From positions 1-19,944 of the forward strand of contig CALCRE010000089.1 of NCBI GenBank assembly GCA_937894465.1: a DNA stretch of 19,944 bases, given 5' to 3'. Origin of the DNA: an uncultured Clostridia bacterium (lineage in GTDB: Bacteria > Bacillota > Clostridia > JAAYHZ01). Every line of letters starts with the position of its first letter. Position 1 is the stretch's first letter. Below are positions 1 to 8,335 of the stretch, in pieces. The notes under the pieces were generated by a model. The model was not told the DNA's origin, made no database searches, and was given only the letters and a program-made list of their open reading frames with translations. The position numbers and the translations under genes were made by a program.

Positions 1-49
1 TATATTAACATGCCCGGGTGTTCAAAAAAAGACGCTTTTTATTTGCCGC

Positions 50-2488
50 TTACAAATAATGTAGCATCTGTAATGCTCTTATTGTAAACACCGCCATATC
101 CTGCCGGGAGATTTCTGTTTCCGGCTTGAATTGGTTGCTTTCGGAACCTGTTGTGATACCCAACTTTTTCGCCATCCCCACAGCTTGGTAGTAATAGGCA
201 TCCCGATATACATCATCAAAGTTTTTTGTAAAGTCTGCTGTCAAATCCAGTGCTTTGATCAGAGAATATATAAAATCCCCTCTGGAGATGTTCACTGAAG
301 GTGAATAGGTATCCGTACCGGTTCCTTTGACAATTCCTTTTGAGGCAAATAGTTCAACGGCATTCTTTGCCCATGGGACGGAAGCCAAGTCTGAAAATGT
401 CTTGTGTTCATAAACAACCATGAAACGTCCGGATTGTTTTGTGGTGTATGTAACGGACTTCGATTCCGCATCATACTTTCCGGAAGGGACGGCAATAAGG
501 TTACCTTTTTCATCGATGGTTTGTACAACGATTCGTCCCGGGTTTGCCGATTCTTCCGAAGTAGGTTGATAAGGTACGGAAACGAGAATTTTCTCATTTA
601 CTTTAGCCGGTTTTCCATCTAATTGTATGAAGATGTCCACGATCGGGTGTGCCCCCACAACGGATTGAGTTTGTTTGTCAAGTTGAGAAAGTTCCACTTT
701 CTCAACATTTATCTCAACCTTGGCGTCCTTACCTACCTTATCGTTTTTTATTAAGTTTAAGGGGAATGTCAGGCAACCATAATCCGTTTGAATTTTGATT
801 AACTCTTTTCCCTTTTCCGAACGGAGTTCCGTAGCAGGGAATTGTAATGTAGTATTGTTTTTGTCATGGGAGGGCATCTCGATACAAAATGTTTTTGTTC
901 CGTCGAACCTTTTCTGAATACGGATCAATGCATTGTCTTTTCCAACGTGTATAGTGGCTTTATTGCTATTATCGGTATTCACATCCAATTTACTGTCCAT
1001 GGAGGTAAACATATCATTTATAAAGCCTTGCTGTAGTTTTACTACAGCTGTTGTGTCTGTGTAACTGACAGGTTTGTTGATCTGTATTTCTTTTATACAC
1101 TTCGTATCCCTTGATACTGCATCTTTGGAAACTGTAACTTTCATTTGCGTTTCATCATATTGATTGGCTAAAGAGATATTGAGATTACGATACAGATATA
1201 GAAAGGTTGAATTGGGCTTTTTCACATAAGTTAAAGGAGAAAAGGATGCGTTTTGGTGCGGTATATATCCGTTGATAAAATTACAATTTACAGCTCCGTT
1301 TAATTTTAACGTTTGTTCGATATGTAAACTTGTATAGTCCTTTGCACTTTTTAGTTCAAAGCTCAATATGCCGGATTCTTCCTGGGTGAAATCCTTTTTA
1401 ATGGTGACCTTGCCGGTTCCATCAGAAAGCATGATTTCACCTCTGTTGGTGACATGGTTGTTAAACAACACATCACCGCCGGATATTTTGACGGTTGCCT
1501 CATTCATGAATGCAAGGTTCATTTCCTTACTGCCTTTTCCGAGTATTTCAAAGTCCTCCGAAGGTTTATCAATGTTTTTATCATTGACAGGTACTTCAAC
1601 CTCACTGGCCACTCCGATGATGCATCCGAAAAAATTATAGAATTTGTATGAGAGCTTAGTTTCTCTCAGTCTTCCTACAATGAAGTTTCCTGTACCTTTG
1701 AAAACCCCTTCGAGCCATTTGAATCTGCCGTCTCCGTTCAAGGTGATATTACCGGCACTTTCAATACTTCCTGATAAAAAGTTCAAGCTTTTTAGAACTA
1801 TATCTCTATTGAATACAACCGTACCTTCATTCTCAATGGATAACTCCCGGGTTTTTCTTTGGTTTCCTTCCTTGTTATCATAGTTAAATGTCACTTTCGC
1901 GTCTTTTCCAATGCTTGTAAAGGTTTTGTAATAGCCGTTAACAGTTACATCACTATCGCTTTCTGCATGAATAGATGCCTCTTGATGGATATCTATGATA
2001 TCTCCGTCGAATACATATATTCCGCCGTCAAGGACAATTTTTGTTTCGATGTTTAAATAATAGGATCCGGAACCTTCGGCACCACCTTTGAATGTATAGA
2101 CTCCTTTATTGAAAGAGAGGGATCCGTTATTCGTGATATGACCTTTAATAGTAGATCCGTCCGATAATGAAAACATCACATCGTTGTTTATTGTTAAATC
2201 ACCTTCACATTGTAAGTTTACAGGAGTATTTTTAATGTCTGCTTGTACAGTGACGCCTTTGGGAATAATGACAACACTCTCATATGTGACAGGAACCTTA
2301 TTCGTGCTCCAATTCTCCGGAGAGCTCCATAAATTGTTTCCGGCCTTGCCGGTCCATGTAACAGTACTAGTTTCAGCGGAGACCGACCGTATCAGCAAAG
2401 TAGCAGTGCTACATAGGACCAATAGTAGCATGACAAAACACAGAATAGCGGTACGGACTTTAGAATCATTAGAAAACCTCTTGTTCAT
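50..2488 (-). CDS. Secreted S-layer-anchored protein, two C-terminal SLH repeats
   Basis: Predicted 812-residue exported surface protein. The start is the ATG at 2488, preceded by GGAGGAAGTA; a longer in-frame reading to 2548 has no comparable ribosome binding site. Residues 1-38 form a signal peptide (basic n-region, long hydrophobic core, VSA before the mature end). The mature N-terminus (about 40-75) has the TWTG...NLWSSPENWS...P motif often found at the start of secreted bacterial beta-rich modules. It is followed by several hundred residues of short Gly/Asn/Asp-rich strands that look like a beta-solenoid. Two SLH repeats lie at about 698-747 and 757-808, ending four residues before the C-terminus; three SLH repeats would be usual. 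SLH repeats anchor proteins non-covalently to pyruvylated secondary cell-wall polymers. No catalytic motif is visible in the middle, so the role (adhesin, envelope structure or enzyme) is open. The gene is monocistronic as far as can be seen. Confidence 0.85.
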   Translation of the reverse strand: MNKRFSNDSKVRTAILCFVMLLLVLCSTATLLIRSVSAETSTVTWTGKAGNNLWSSPENWSTNKVPVTYESVVIIPKGVTVQADIKNTPVNLQCEGDLTINNDVMFSLSDGSTIKGHITNNGSLSFNKGVYTFKGGAEGSGSYYLNIETKIVLDGGIYVFDGDIIDIHQEASIHAESDSDVTVNGYYKTFTSIGKDAKVTFNYDNKEGNQRKTRELSIENEGTVVFNRDIVLKSLNFLSGSIESAGNITLNGDGRFKWLEGVFKGTGNFIVGRLRETKLSYKFYNFFGCIIGVASEVEVPVNDKNIDKPSEDFEILGKGSKEMNLAFMNEATVKISGGDVLFNNHVTNRGEIMLSDGTGKVTIKKDFTQEESGILSFELKSAKDYTSLHIEQTLKLNGAVNCNFINGYIPHQNASFSPLTYVKKPNSTFLYLYRNLNISLANQYDETQMKVTVSKDAVSRDTKCIKEIQINKPVSYTDTTAVVKLQQGFINDMFTSMDSKLDVNTDNSNKATIHVGKDNALIRIQKRFDGTKTFCIEMPSHDKNNTTLQFPATELRSEKGKELIKIQTDYGCLTFPLNLIKNDKVGKDAKVEINVEKVELSQLDKQTQSVVGAHPIVDIFIQLDGKPAKVNEKILVSVPYQPTSEESANPGRIVVQTIDEKGNLIAVPSGKYDAESKSVTYTTKQSGRFMVVYEHKTFSDLASVPWAKNAVELFASKGIVKGTGTDTYSPSVNISRGDFIYSLIKALDLTADFTKNFDDVYRDAYYYQAVGMAKKLGITTGSESNQFKPETEISRQDMAVFTIRALQMLHYL

Positions 2489-2560
2489 TACTTCCTCCAC
2501 GTAGGTGATCAAATTAATGTGGGTTGTGAAATACAGAATTTGGCACAATTACATAAATAT

Positions 2561-2590
2561 ATAATACAACAAGTACAGGAACAGATTCAA
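2561..2590 (-). promoter_or_regulatory. Candidate sigma-A promoter of the SLH protein gene
   Basis: On the minus strand TTGAAT (2585-2590) is separated by 18 bp from TATTAT (2561-2566). This places a start site about 65 nt before the ATG at 2488. The -10 matches 5/6 and the -35 matches 4/6 of consensus. The region is AT-rich, so chance matches are possible. Confidence 0.4.
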
Positions 2591-2613
2591 GAGTATCTTT
2601 CCAGATTATCTTT

Positions 2614-2633
2614 TTCCTTTATCTTCCTTTATC
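2614..2633. repeat. Perfect tandem duplication of a 10-bp unit
   Basis: TTCCTTTATC occurs twice head-to-tail at 2614-2623 and 2624-2633, between the divergent SLH and germination genes. It is a short slippage-type duplication with no recognised function. Confidence 0.6.
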
Positions 2634-2698
2634 TGAATGATACTATTGTGGCATTGTTTCATCGACACAGAATATAACGTCTATTAGATGAATTTTTA

Positions 2699-2740
2699 GT
2701 TCTAAGTTGTACTAAAATGTTCTAAGTTTAGTTCCAAGTT
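2699..2740. repeat. Three direct copies of GTTCTAAGTT upstream of the germination operon
   Basis: GTTCTAAGTT lies at 2699-2708 and 2719-2728, and GTTCCAAGTT (one mismatch) at 2731-2740. Start-to-start spacings are 20 and 12 bp. The repeats sit about 130-170 bp before the first germination gene in an otherwise empty 380-bp divergent intergenic region (2489-2870). They could be binding sites for a regulator or simple sequence decay. No convincing sigma-G promoter was found in this stretch. Confidence 0.5.
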
Positions 2741-2870
2741 ATTTTGCGAACCACCTTGCTGACGACAACATGCCAAGAAGCTTTCTAAAAAGAAATTATC
2801 AATAGAATTGGATAATTGTTTTATGTTATGGAAATAATGTGGAGTAACTGATGTTTCATAAGAGGTGTGT

Positions 2871-4457
2871 ATGTTCAAGGGAAAAGAACCAATGTCGAAT
2901 GAGCAAGAAAAGGTAACCGGTACCGAGGATTTTCAATCTTCTACAGTTGCGGATCCCTATGACTTGATGAAGCCTTTAAGCACTTCAATAGACGAAAATA
3001 TCAACCGGATGAAGGACACATTAAAAGGGGACAATACGGTGATTTATCGTTGGATGGGGAATAAGCATATGGATTCTTTTCGTGCATGCCTGGTGTTCAT
3101 ATATGGCATGGTGGACAATGAAGATATCAACGACAACCTTGTAACCCCTATAATGCAAGCCGATCTTAGTGAACTGCCCCAGGATACCTTCCTGGAGCGA
3201 GTGATGAACACGATAATTAACAATATGGATGTGAAGAGGTGTTTGTATATGGATACCGTCCTTCAATCCCTTTTCCAAGGAGAGACTTTGCTGTTTATAG
3301 ACGGACAAGAGCAAGCCTTGATTATTCGCAGTAAAGCATTGTTACTACGACAAATTACAGAACCGGAATTTGAAAAGGTCATGGAAGGCCCCAGAGAAGG
3401 ATTTAATGAATACTTAGCTGTAAATTTGTCTTTGGTTCGACGTAAATTAAAGTCTCCTGATTTAAAGTTCAAATTCAAGGTTTTAGGGCGCCATTCCAGA
3501 ACCAATGTATGCCTTTGCTATATGGAGACATTGGTGAATGATAAAGTGTTGGGTGAGCTGGAAAATCGTTTAGATAAAATCGATGTGGATGCGATGACAG
3601 GCTCCAATGTTATTGCAGAGAACATCAAGGATGCACCTTTGTCGGTGTTTGCAACCATAGGCTCCACTGAACGGCCGGATGTGGTGGTCAGCAAGGTCAT
3701 GGAAGGGAGAATCGTTCTGATTATAGACGGTACCTCCAAAGCATTGTGGTTACCCTTTATATTCTTGGAGAACTTTCATACCGCTGAAGATTATTACACG
3801 GAATTCTACTTTTCATCCATTAATCGCCTGCTGCGGATCATCAGCGCAGCGATTACCGTTACTGCACCTGCGGTTTATCTTGCGGCGCTGACTTATCATC
3901 AGGAAATGATTCCCACGACTCTTTTGGTAAGCATTTATTCTGCAAGACAAGGGGTTCCTTTCCCGGCTGTTCTGGAGGTTTTGTTGCTGATGTTTTCATT
4001 TGATTTGGTTCGGGAAGCCAGTGCACGAATTCCCTCTGCTATGGGTCAATCCCTCAGTATCGTAGGAACATTGATTCTAGGGCAGGCTGCAGTGGAAGCA
4101 AAATTTTTCAGCTCTCTTGTGGTGATTATCGCCGCATTGACCGGTATCACCGGATTGATGGTACCGAAGTTAAAAGGTGTATACATTATTATACGAACTT
4201 TGCTCATTTTGGTCACAAGTATATTAGGCCTATATGGCTTTGCCTTTGGGATCATTGTTTTGTTTATACACTTATTCAGCATAAGGTCTTTAGGCGTGCC
4301 CTACATGATGGGCATTGGCTCCATAAAGCCGGAGGATATTAAGGATACGGTGGTCAGAGCTCCTTGGTGGTATATGAATACACGACCGAAAATGTTTATG
4401 GGAAAAGAAAGCCGTCGCCAGTCCATGGACAGCAGAAAGGGAAAGAGTAGGTTATGA
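2871..4457 (+). CDS. Spore germinant receptor A subunit (GerA family)
   Basis: A subunit of a Ger-type nutrient receptor in the spore inner membrane, 528 residues from the ATG at 2871. A GTG two codons upstream overlaps the AGAGGTG ribosome site, and a later ATG at 2892 is an alternative start. Residues 1 to about 300 are the soluble N-terminal domain; its typical elements are visible in 'DTVLQSLFQGETLLFIDG' and 'VMEGRIVLIIDGTSKAL'. The C-terminal half has about five membrane segments and the family signature PFPAVLEVLLLMFSFDLVREA, followed by GQSLSIVGTLILGQAAVEA. The family acts with B and C subunits to sense nutrients and trigger germination; the A subunit is thought to contribute to an oligomeric channel. 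The ligand cannot be predicted. The stop overlaps the next start by 4 bp (ATGA), so translation is coupled. Expression in the forespore is expected from the family but not seen in a promoter. Confidence 0.93.
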   Translation: MFKGKEPMSNEQEKVTGTEDFQSSTVADPYDLMKPLSTSIDENINRMKDTLKGDNTVIYRWMGNKHMDSFRACLVFIYGMVDNEDINDNLVTPIMQADLSELPQDTFLERVMNTIINNMDVKRCLYMDTVLQSLFQGETLLFIDGQEQALIIRSKALLLRQITEPEFEKVMEGPREGFNEYLAVNLSLVRRKLKSPDLKFKFKVLGRHSRTNVCLCYMETLVNDKVLGELENRLDKIDVDAMTGSNVIAENIKDAPLSVFATIGSTERPDVVVSKVMEGRIVLIIDGTSKALWLPFIFLENFHTAEDYYTEFYFSSINRLLRIISAAITVTAPAVYLAALTYHQEMIPTTLLVSIYSARQGVPFPAVLEVLLLMFSFDLVREASARIPSAMGQSLSIVGTLILGQAAVEAKFFSSLVVIIAALTGITGLMVPKLKGVYIIIRTLLILVTSILGLYGFAFGIIVLFIHLFSIRSLGVPYMMGIGSIKPEDIKDTVVRAPWWYMNTRPKMFMGKESRRQSMDSRKGKSRL

Positions 4458-5611
4458 ACTATAAAAGAGTTTGTTGCCTATGGTTGATTTTCATTTATTT
4501 GTTTACATTCATTTTCCTTAGTGGTTGTTGGAATTACAGGGAGATTGAAGACCTTTCCATTGTGACCGGTGCGGCAGTGGACAAGGAGGATGACCAATTC
4601 AGGTTAACTGTAGAAATTGTGAACATCGAAGGCGGTAGCAATGCGAAGGTAGCTTCCTCTATCATCACTTCTTATGGTGCCACGATGTTTGAAGCCAGCC
4701 GAAATGCCATCAATATATTAGGGAAGCGGTTGTATTGGAGTCATACAACATTGATTGTTTTAAGTGAGCAAATTGCCAAAGAAGGATTGGTGCCGGTGTT
4801 GGACTGGTTGGCAAGAGATCCTGAAATTAGACAAACTCTCAACATAGTAGTATCCAAGGAGAAAACCGCTCACGAAATCTTCCACCTGCCACACCCTGTA
4901 TTCAACGTTATTTCATTTGATCTGGATAATATCTTTCAAAACCAAGGTAGTGTGTCTAAAACTCCGGATGGGGAGGAGTGGAAGGTATTAAAGAACCTAG
5001 CAACCCCCGGTTTAGACCTTGTGTTGCCTGTTGCTTTATTGTTTATGAGTGAAGGACAGTTGATTCCCACATTTTCCGGAACAGCCGTTTTTAAAAAGGA
5101 TCGGTTAAAAGGATATTTAAGCCCGGATGAAACCCGAATCTTTATGTTCATAAAGGATGAAATTAAAACCGGGTTATTAACAAATAACGTTATTCAGGAG
5201 GATGTACCTGTAAAGGTAACATTAGAAATTATAGATAACAAGACCAAGATGAAGCCCGTCATAAAAGGTGAAAACATCGTAATGCGTATCAGCACGATTA
5301 CAAATGTGTCAATAGCCGAAATAGAAGGAAGGGCATTGGATACCGGTGAAGAAGGCAGCATGGAACTAGCGGGTCAATTTGAGGACATGTTGCAGGAGGA
5401 TATTAAGAATTTGGTGATGCATGTGCAAAAAGAATTCGGTTGCGATATTTTCGGATTTGGTAATGCCATCAGAATGGAATATCCGGATGTTTGGAAGGAG
5501 ATAGAAAGCGATTGGGACAGACTGTTTCAGTCTATTGAAGTTGTTACGGAATCTCAAGTGCATATTGAGAACACCGCCCTTTCAAGCAAACCCATCATCG
5601 TTCGAGATTAA
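4454..5611 (+). CDS. Spore germinant receptor C subunit, lipoprotein (GerC family)
   Basis: A 385-residue lipoprotein subunit of the same receptor. The signal sequence ends in the lipobox LSGC, with the lipidated cysteine at residue 25. It is followed immediately by the family hallmark CWNYREIEDLSIVTGAAVDK. The rest is the three-domain GerC ectodomain, including the 'LYWSHTTLIVLSEQIAKEGL' and 'ALDTGEEGSMELAGQFEDML' regions typical of the family. Its diacylglycerol anchor would place it on the outer face of the inner spore membrane, bound to A and B. It starts inside the stop codon of the A gene. Here C comes second in the operon, whereas many Bacillus operons read A-B-C. Confidence 0.92.
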   Translation: MNYKRVCCLWLIFIYLFTFIFLSGCWNYREIEDLSIVTGAAVDKEDDQFRLTVEIVNIEGGSNAKVASSIITSYGATMFEASRNAINILGKRLYWSHTTLIVLSEQIAKEGLVPVLDWLARDPEIRQTLNIVVSKEKTAHEIFHLPHPVFNVISFDLDNIFQNQGSVSKTPDGEEWKVLKNLATPGLDLVLPVALLFMSEGQLIPTFSGTAVFKKDRLKGYLSPDETRIFMFIKDEIKTGLLTNNVIQEDVPVKVTLEIIDNKTKMKPVIKGENIVMRISTITNVSIAEIEGRALDTGEEGSMELAGQFEDMLQEDIKNLVMHVQKEFGCDIFGFGNAIRMEYPDVWKEIESDWDRLFQSIEVVTESQVHIENTALSSKPIIVRD

Positions 5612-5612
5612 T

Positions 5613-5846
5613 ATGCTGTTTGTTATTACATTGCTTTATTTATTATTCATATTCACGGATGCAGTACCGTTGATCAAGGGGAAACAGTGGAAGATGCTTG
5701 TTGTTTTTTCGGTGGTCATGGCAGTATCGTATCTTTTATTCGTTTTAAACTCGAGCGGCGTATTGAAGCCAAATATAAACACATGGTTCATGGAGATGAT
5801 CCATATGGTTTTCGGTGATATTAGAGGGAGTATTGTGCATGAATAA
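5613..5846 (+). CDS. Small two-TM protein, germinant receptor D-type subunit
   Basis: A 77-residue protein starting one base after the C-gene stop (ATG at 5613). A longer reading from 5535 lies inside the C gene and is not credible. Two hydrophobic helices (about residues 1-17 and 25-45) are separated by a short loop with Lys and Trp, followed by a roughly 30-residue polar tail. Small two-TM 'D' proteins of 55-85 residues are known from several Bacillus ger operons, where they modulate receptor activity. Size, topology and position between C and B all fit that class, but assignment by sequence similarity was not possible. The last eight bases overlap the B gene. A weak site is the only ribosome signal, so expression is probably coupled to the C gene. 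Confidence 0.7.
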   Translation: MLFVITLLYLLFIFTDAVPLIKGKQWKMLVVFSVVMAVSYLLFVLNSSGVLKPNINTWFMEMIHMVFGDIRGSIVHE

Positions 5847-6948
5847 AGAAGTTTCTTCCGACAGACAAATCATCTCCATGATGACCTTGTACCTTTTGGG
5901 GAACACATTGTTTGGTATAGGCCATATGGCAAAGCAAGATGTATGGGTGTCGGTGCTCATATCGATTTCACTGATTGCACCCGTTTATGCCCTATACGCG
6001 AGAATCATCACATTGTATCCCGGGTATTATCTTTTTGAGATTATGGATGAAGTATTCACCCCGATCATCAGTCGTCTTTTAACCTTCTTTTTCTCTTTTT
6101 ATTACTTTTTAACTGCTGCTGCGATCACAAGGACTTTTTCAGAATTTATTCATATCGATGCTTTGCCTGAAACACCTGATATTGTATCTTTGGTTATGAT
6201 GGGCCTAGTGATCATCTATGCCATCAAAAACGGTATGGAGGTATTGGGACGATGGGCACAGCTTTTTAACTATATCCTTTTGGGTGTTGTCTTTGCAGTA
6301 TCCATATTATCTTTAACAAACGCCAATCTGGAAAATTTGCGTCCTTTGTTATACAACGACATAAAGCCGGTTTTGCAGGTGGCAATACAAGGTTTCTTTT
6401 TCTCTTTTGGAGAGTTGGTTGTTTTTTTATCAGCCGTCAGCTTTTCGAAGGATCGAAACAAACCTTATAGAGTCTATTTTTATTCATTATTAATTGGGGG
6501 GGGGTTCGTCGTCTTAGTGGTTTTGCGGAATCTGTTGGTCTTAGGACCTCAGCTGGTGGAACAAACGCATTTTACCTCTTATAATGTTGTGGGGCTGATT
6601 AGAATCGGTAAGTTTTTGCAGCGGATCGAGTCCAGTGTGGCCATGGTCTTTATTTTGGCAGGTTTCATTAAAACCGCAGTTTGTATGTTTGCGGCTTTAA
6701 AAGGATTTCAACATATATTTCGCCTGGAGCATTATCGTCCGGTAGCAGCGCCTTTCGGGTTGTTATTAATCATAACTTGCCGATTGATTTTCAAGGATAT
6801 GATGCAAATCGTTGATTTCCTCAATTACTATAATGCTTTTTACTCGTTTCCCTTTCAATTGTTACTACCTGTCGCTGTTTGGATCGCCGCAGAAATCAAA
6901 CACAAGAAGAAAATCCAGGTCACATCGGCGACTTCATCAGAGGGATAA
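5839..6948 (+). CDS. Spore germinant receptor B subunit (GerB family, APC superfamily)
   Basis: A 369-residue integral membrane subunit with about ten predicted helices, of the spore-germination branch of the amino acid/polyamine/organocation superfamily. B subunits are thought to hold the germinant-binding pocket. The ATG at 5839 follows GAGGGAG with 8-nt spacing and overlaps the end of the D gene by 8 bp. Family features include the N-terminal 'DRQIISMMTLYLLGNTLFG' segment and the 'KNGMEVLGRWAQLF' motif after helix 4. Codons 220-222 are a run of nine G (6496-6504) encoding Gly-Gly-Gly in a membrane helix, an unusual homopolymer for this AT-rich DNA. As given, the frame is open. The 3' end overlaps the oppositely oriented MFS gene by 12 bp. 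Confidence 0.92.
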   Translation: MNKEVSSDRQIISMMTLYLLGNTLFGIGHMAKQDVWVSVLISISLIAPVYALYARIITLYPGYYLFEIMDEVFTPIISRLLTFFFSFYYFLTAAAITRTFSEFIHIDALPETPDIVSLVMMGLVIIYAIKNGMEVLGRWAQLFNYILLGVVFAVSILSLTNANLENLRPLLYNDIKPVLQVAIQGFFFSFGELVVFLSAVSFSKDRNKPYRVYFYSLLIGGGFVVLVVLRNLLVLGPQLVEQTHFTSYNVVGLIRIGKFLQRIESSVAMVFILAGFIKTAVCMFAALKGFQHIFRLEHYRPVAAPFGLLLIITCRLIFKDMMQIVDFLNYYNAFYSFPFQLLLPVAVWIAAEIKHKKKIQVTSATSSEG

Positions 6949-8133
6949 ACTTTCTTGTTTCTCTATAGGAATGCTTTTCATTTTGTTGGCCAGTATAAAG
7001 TTGATAATGGCGATCAGAAGAGCTCCTACAAAGACATATCGGTAACCGTAGGCTTCCCATATGTATCCGCCTAAAGCAGGTATGGTCATGGACACCAAGT
7101 GATCCAAGCTGATTCCGGTGGAGATGGTCGGTAAAACATCATCTTGTGTTTCGGCGATTTTCTTAATATAGGTGGATCGTGCATTGCCGGCATAAGTTAA
7201 CATACGGTCTAATATGCAACCTGCAATCACCATGGTCGACACTAAGGAAGAGGTGCTGTTGACAGCGATGTAGGCAATACAAGCCACTGCTAACAACAAA
7301 GCTTCGACGGCTAGAACTTTCTTTTCACCGAATCGGTCGATGGCTCTGCCGATGAGAGGATATACGACGATTCCCAAAGCACTTGAAGCCATACCGATTA
7401 ACAGCATGTTGTCCGCCGTTTTGTGAAAGATGCGGATTAAAAGCCAGGGGACGAATGTGATGGATATTTGCTTTCTTGCACCGTTGAACATACACATAAG
7501 GTAATAGAGGAGATATTGTTTTTTGAATACTAACTTTATCTTTTCTTTCTCGGGTTTATGAATGGTTTTGATTTTAGAAAGGATGAATACCGCCACGATT
7601 AATGAAAGGGCACAAATTAAAAATGTACCGGTATACCCCATGGAGAATTGCTTAAAGCCCAAATAGATCAGACTTCCTCCCACCAAACCGGCAAAAGTAT
7701 ATATCATGTCGAAACGACCTAATTGCCGTCCTGTTTTCCCTTCAACGGCCAAGGACATTCCAATTTCGGCTTTGACCGGCATCCAAAGATGCGTTCCTGT
7801 GTTATATAGAAACAACCATAAAATCATAACATAATAGGAGGGAGTTAAAAAACCCAATCCCAATAGCCCGGCAACTCCTAAAAGCATCGCAATGACACCC
7901 ATTTTTGCACTGCCTAAAAAGTATAGCAACCCGGAGATGAATACAAGCAGCATTCCCGGCAGCTCTCTGGGAAATTCCAACCAACCTCTTTGCACTGCGG
8001 TGATCCCGTAAGAATCATAATAGTTACTGATGATATGCTCCACTGTGGCAAATGCAAACCCTATAAATGCTGTAGCCACTGCAAACAAATATGTATTCCT
8101 TTTCCTTAGTTCCAACATTCCTTCATCGTGCAT
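6937..8133 (-). CDS. Major facilitator superfamily transporter
   Basis: A 398-residue transporter with about 12 predicted membrane helices in two halves, joined by a basic cytoplasmic loop (around 'KIKTIHKPEKEKIKLVFKKQ'). The motif GRAIDRFGEKKVL after helix 8 is the second-half equivalent of MFS motif A. The ATG at 8133 is preferred, with AGGGGCAGGT upstream. An in-frame TTG at 8163 would leave only about 12 nt of leader from the promoter at 8182-8190 and has no ribosome site. The substrate is unknown; the family mixes drug, sugar and metabolite carriers, and nothing here decides. The gene stands alone, divergent from the Tgl operon, with a perfect palindrome between them. Confidence 0.85.
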   Translation of the reverse strand: MHDEGMLELRKRNTYLFAVATAFIGFAFATVEHIISNYYDSYGITAVQRGWLEFPRELPGMLLVFISGLLYFLGSAKMGVIAMLLGVAGLLGLGFLTPSYYVMILWLFLYNTGTHLWMPVKAEIGMSLAVEGKTGRQLGRFDMIYTFAGLVGGSLIYLGFKQFSMGYTGTFLICALSLIVAVFILSKIKTIHKPEKEKIKLVFKKQYLLYYLMCMFNGARKQISITFVPWLLIRIFHKTADNMLLIGMASSALGIVVYPLIGRAIDRFGEKKVLAVEALLLAVACIAYIAVNSTSSLVSTMVIAGCILDRMLTYAGNARSTYIKKIAETQDDVLPTISTGISLDHLVSMTIPALGGYIWEAYGYRYVFVGALLIAIINFILANKMKSIPIEKQESLSL

Positions 8134-8181
8134 AACAAACTGTACCTGCCCCTTTTGAATCAAAATTTCTAAACTTTTATG

Positions 8182-8190
8182 ATTATATCA
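8182..8190 (-). promoter_or_regulatory. Extended -10 promoter of the MFS gene
   Basis: The minus strand reads TGATATAAT, a perfect TATAAT with the upstream TG of an extended -10 element. The -35 is weak (TTGTTC at 17-bp spacing). Transcription would start near 8176, giving a leader of about 43 nt to the ATG at 8133. Confidence 0.6.
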
Positions 8191-8247
8191 CCTTGTCAAA
8201 GTAGGAACAATGCGAAAATGTTCACCAAACTGCCATGTGTAATAGTT

Positions 8248-8274
8248 GATACGATACGTATCGTGCAATGTATC
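8248..8274. promoter_or_regulatory. Candidate operator: perfect 14-bp palindrome with flanking half-sites
   Basis: ACGATACGTATCGT at 8251-8264 is its own reverse complement. The unit GATAC/GTATC appears as GATAC-GATAC-GTATC and once more as GTATC at 8270-8274. A candidate -35/-10 pair for the rightward operon, TTGATA (8246-8251) and the weak TGTATC (8269-8274) at 17-bp spacing, would put the palindrome in the spacer. A dimeric repressor of TetR type is the obvious kind of ligand, but no such gene is in the window. Confidence 0.5.
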
Positions 8275-8335
8275 ACCCTTTATGACCTACTTGCATATCC
8301 TGTAATAAGAATATATAACAGGGGGTATGTTTTTT

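Noticed and set aside
1..49. AAAAAG-ACG-CTTTTT hairpin (about 27-41) as terminator of the SLH gene
   Set aside because: The stem is six mostly A-T pairs with a three-base loop, too weak to call, although its position is right.
404..2504. Several plus-strand open frames opposite the SLH protein gene
   Set aside because: They lie wholly antisense to a coherent 812-residue secreted protein and show no protein-like domains or ribosome sites.
2656..2683. CGTCTA (2678-2683) as a fourth ECF-type -10
   Set aside because: The bases 16-17 bp upstream read TGTTTC/GTTTCA rather than GAAC or GAAAC, and the nearest gene in that direction starts almost 200 bp away.
8291..8319. TTGCAT-N17-TATAAC as promoter of the helical-protein/tgl operon
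   Set aside because: The implied start falls at or after the AGGGGG ribosome binding site (8320-8325), so the mRNA would lack it.
8327..8335. ATG at 8327 as start of the helical protein
   Set aside because: It is one base from the ribosome binding site; the ATG at 8336 has usable spacing. Only three residues differ.
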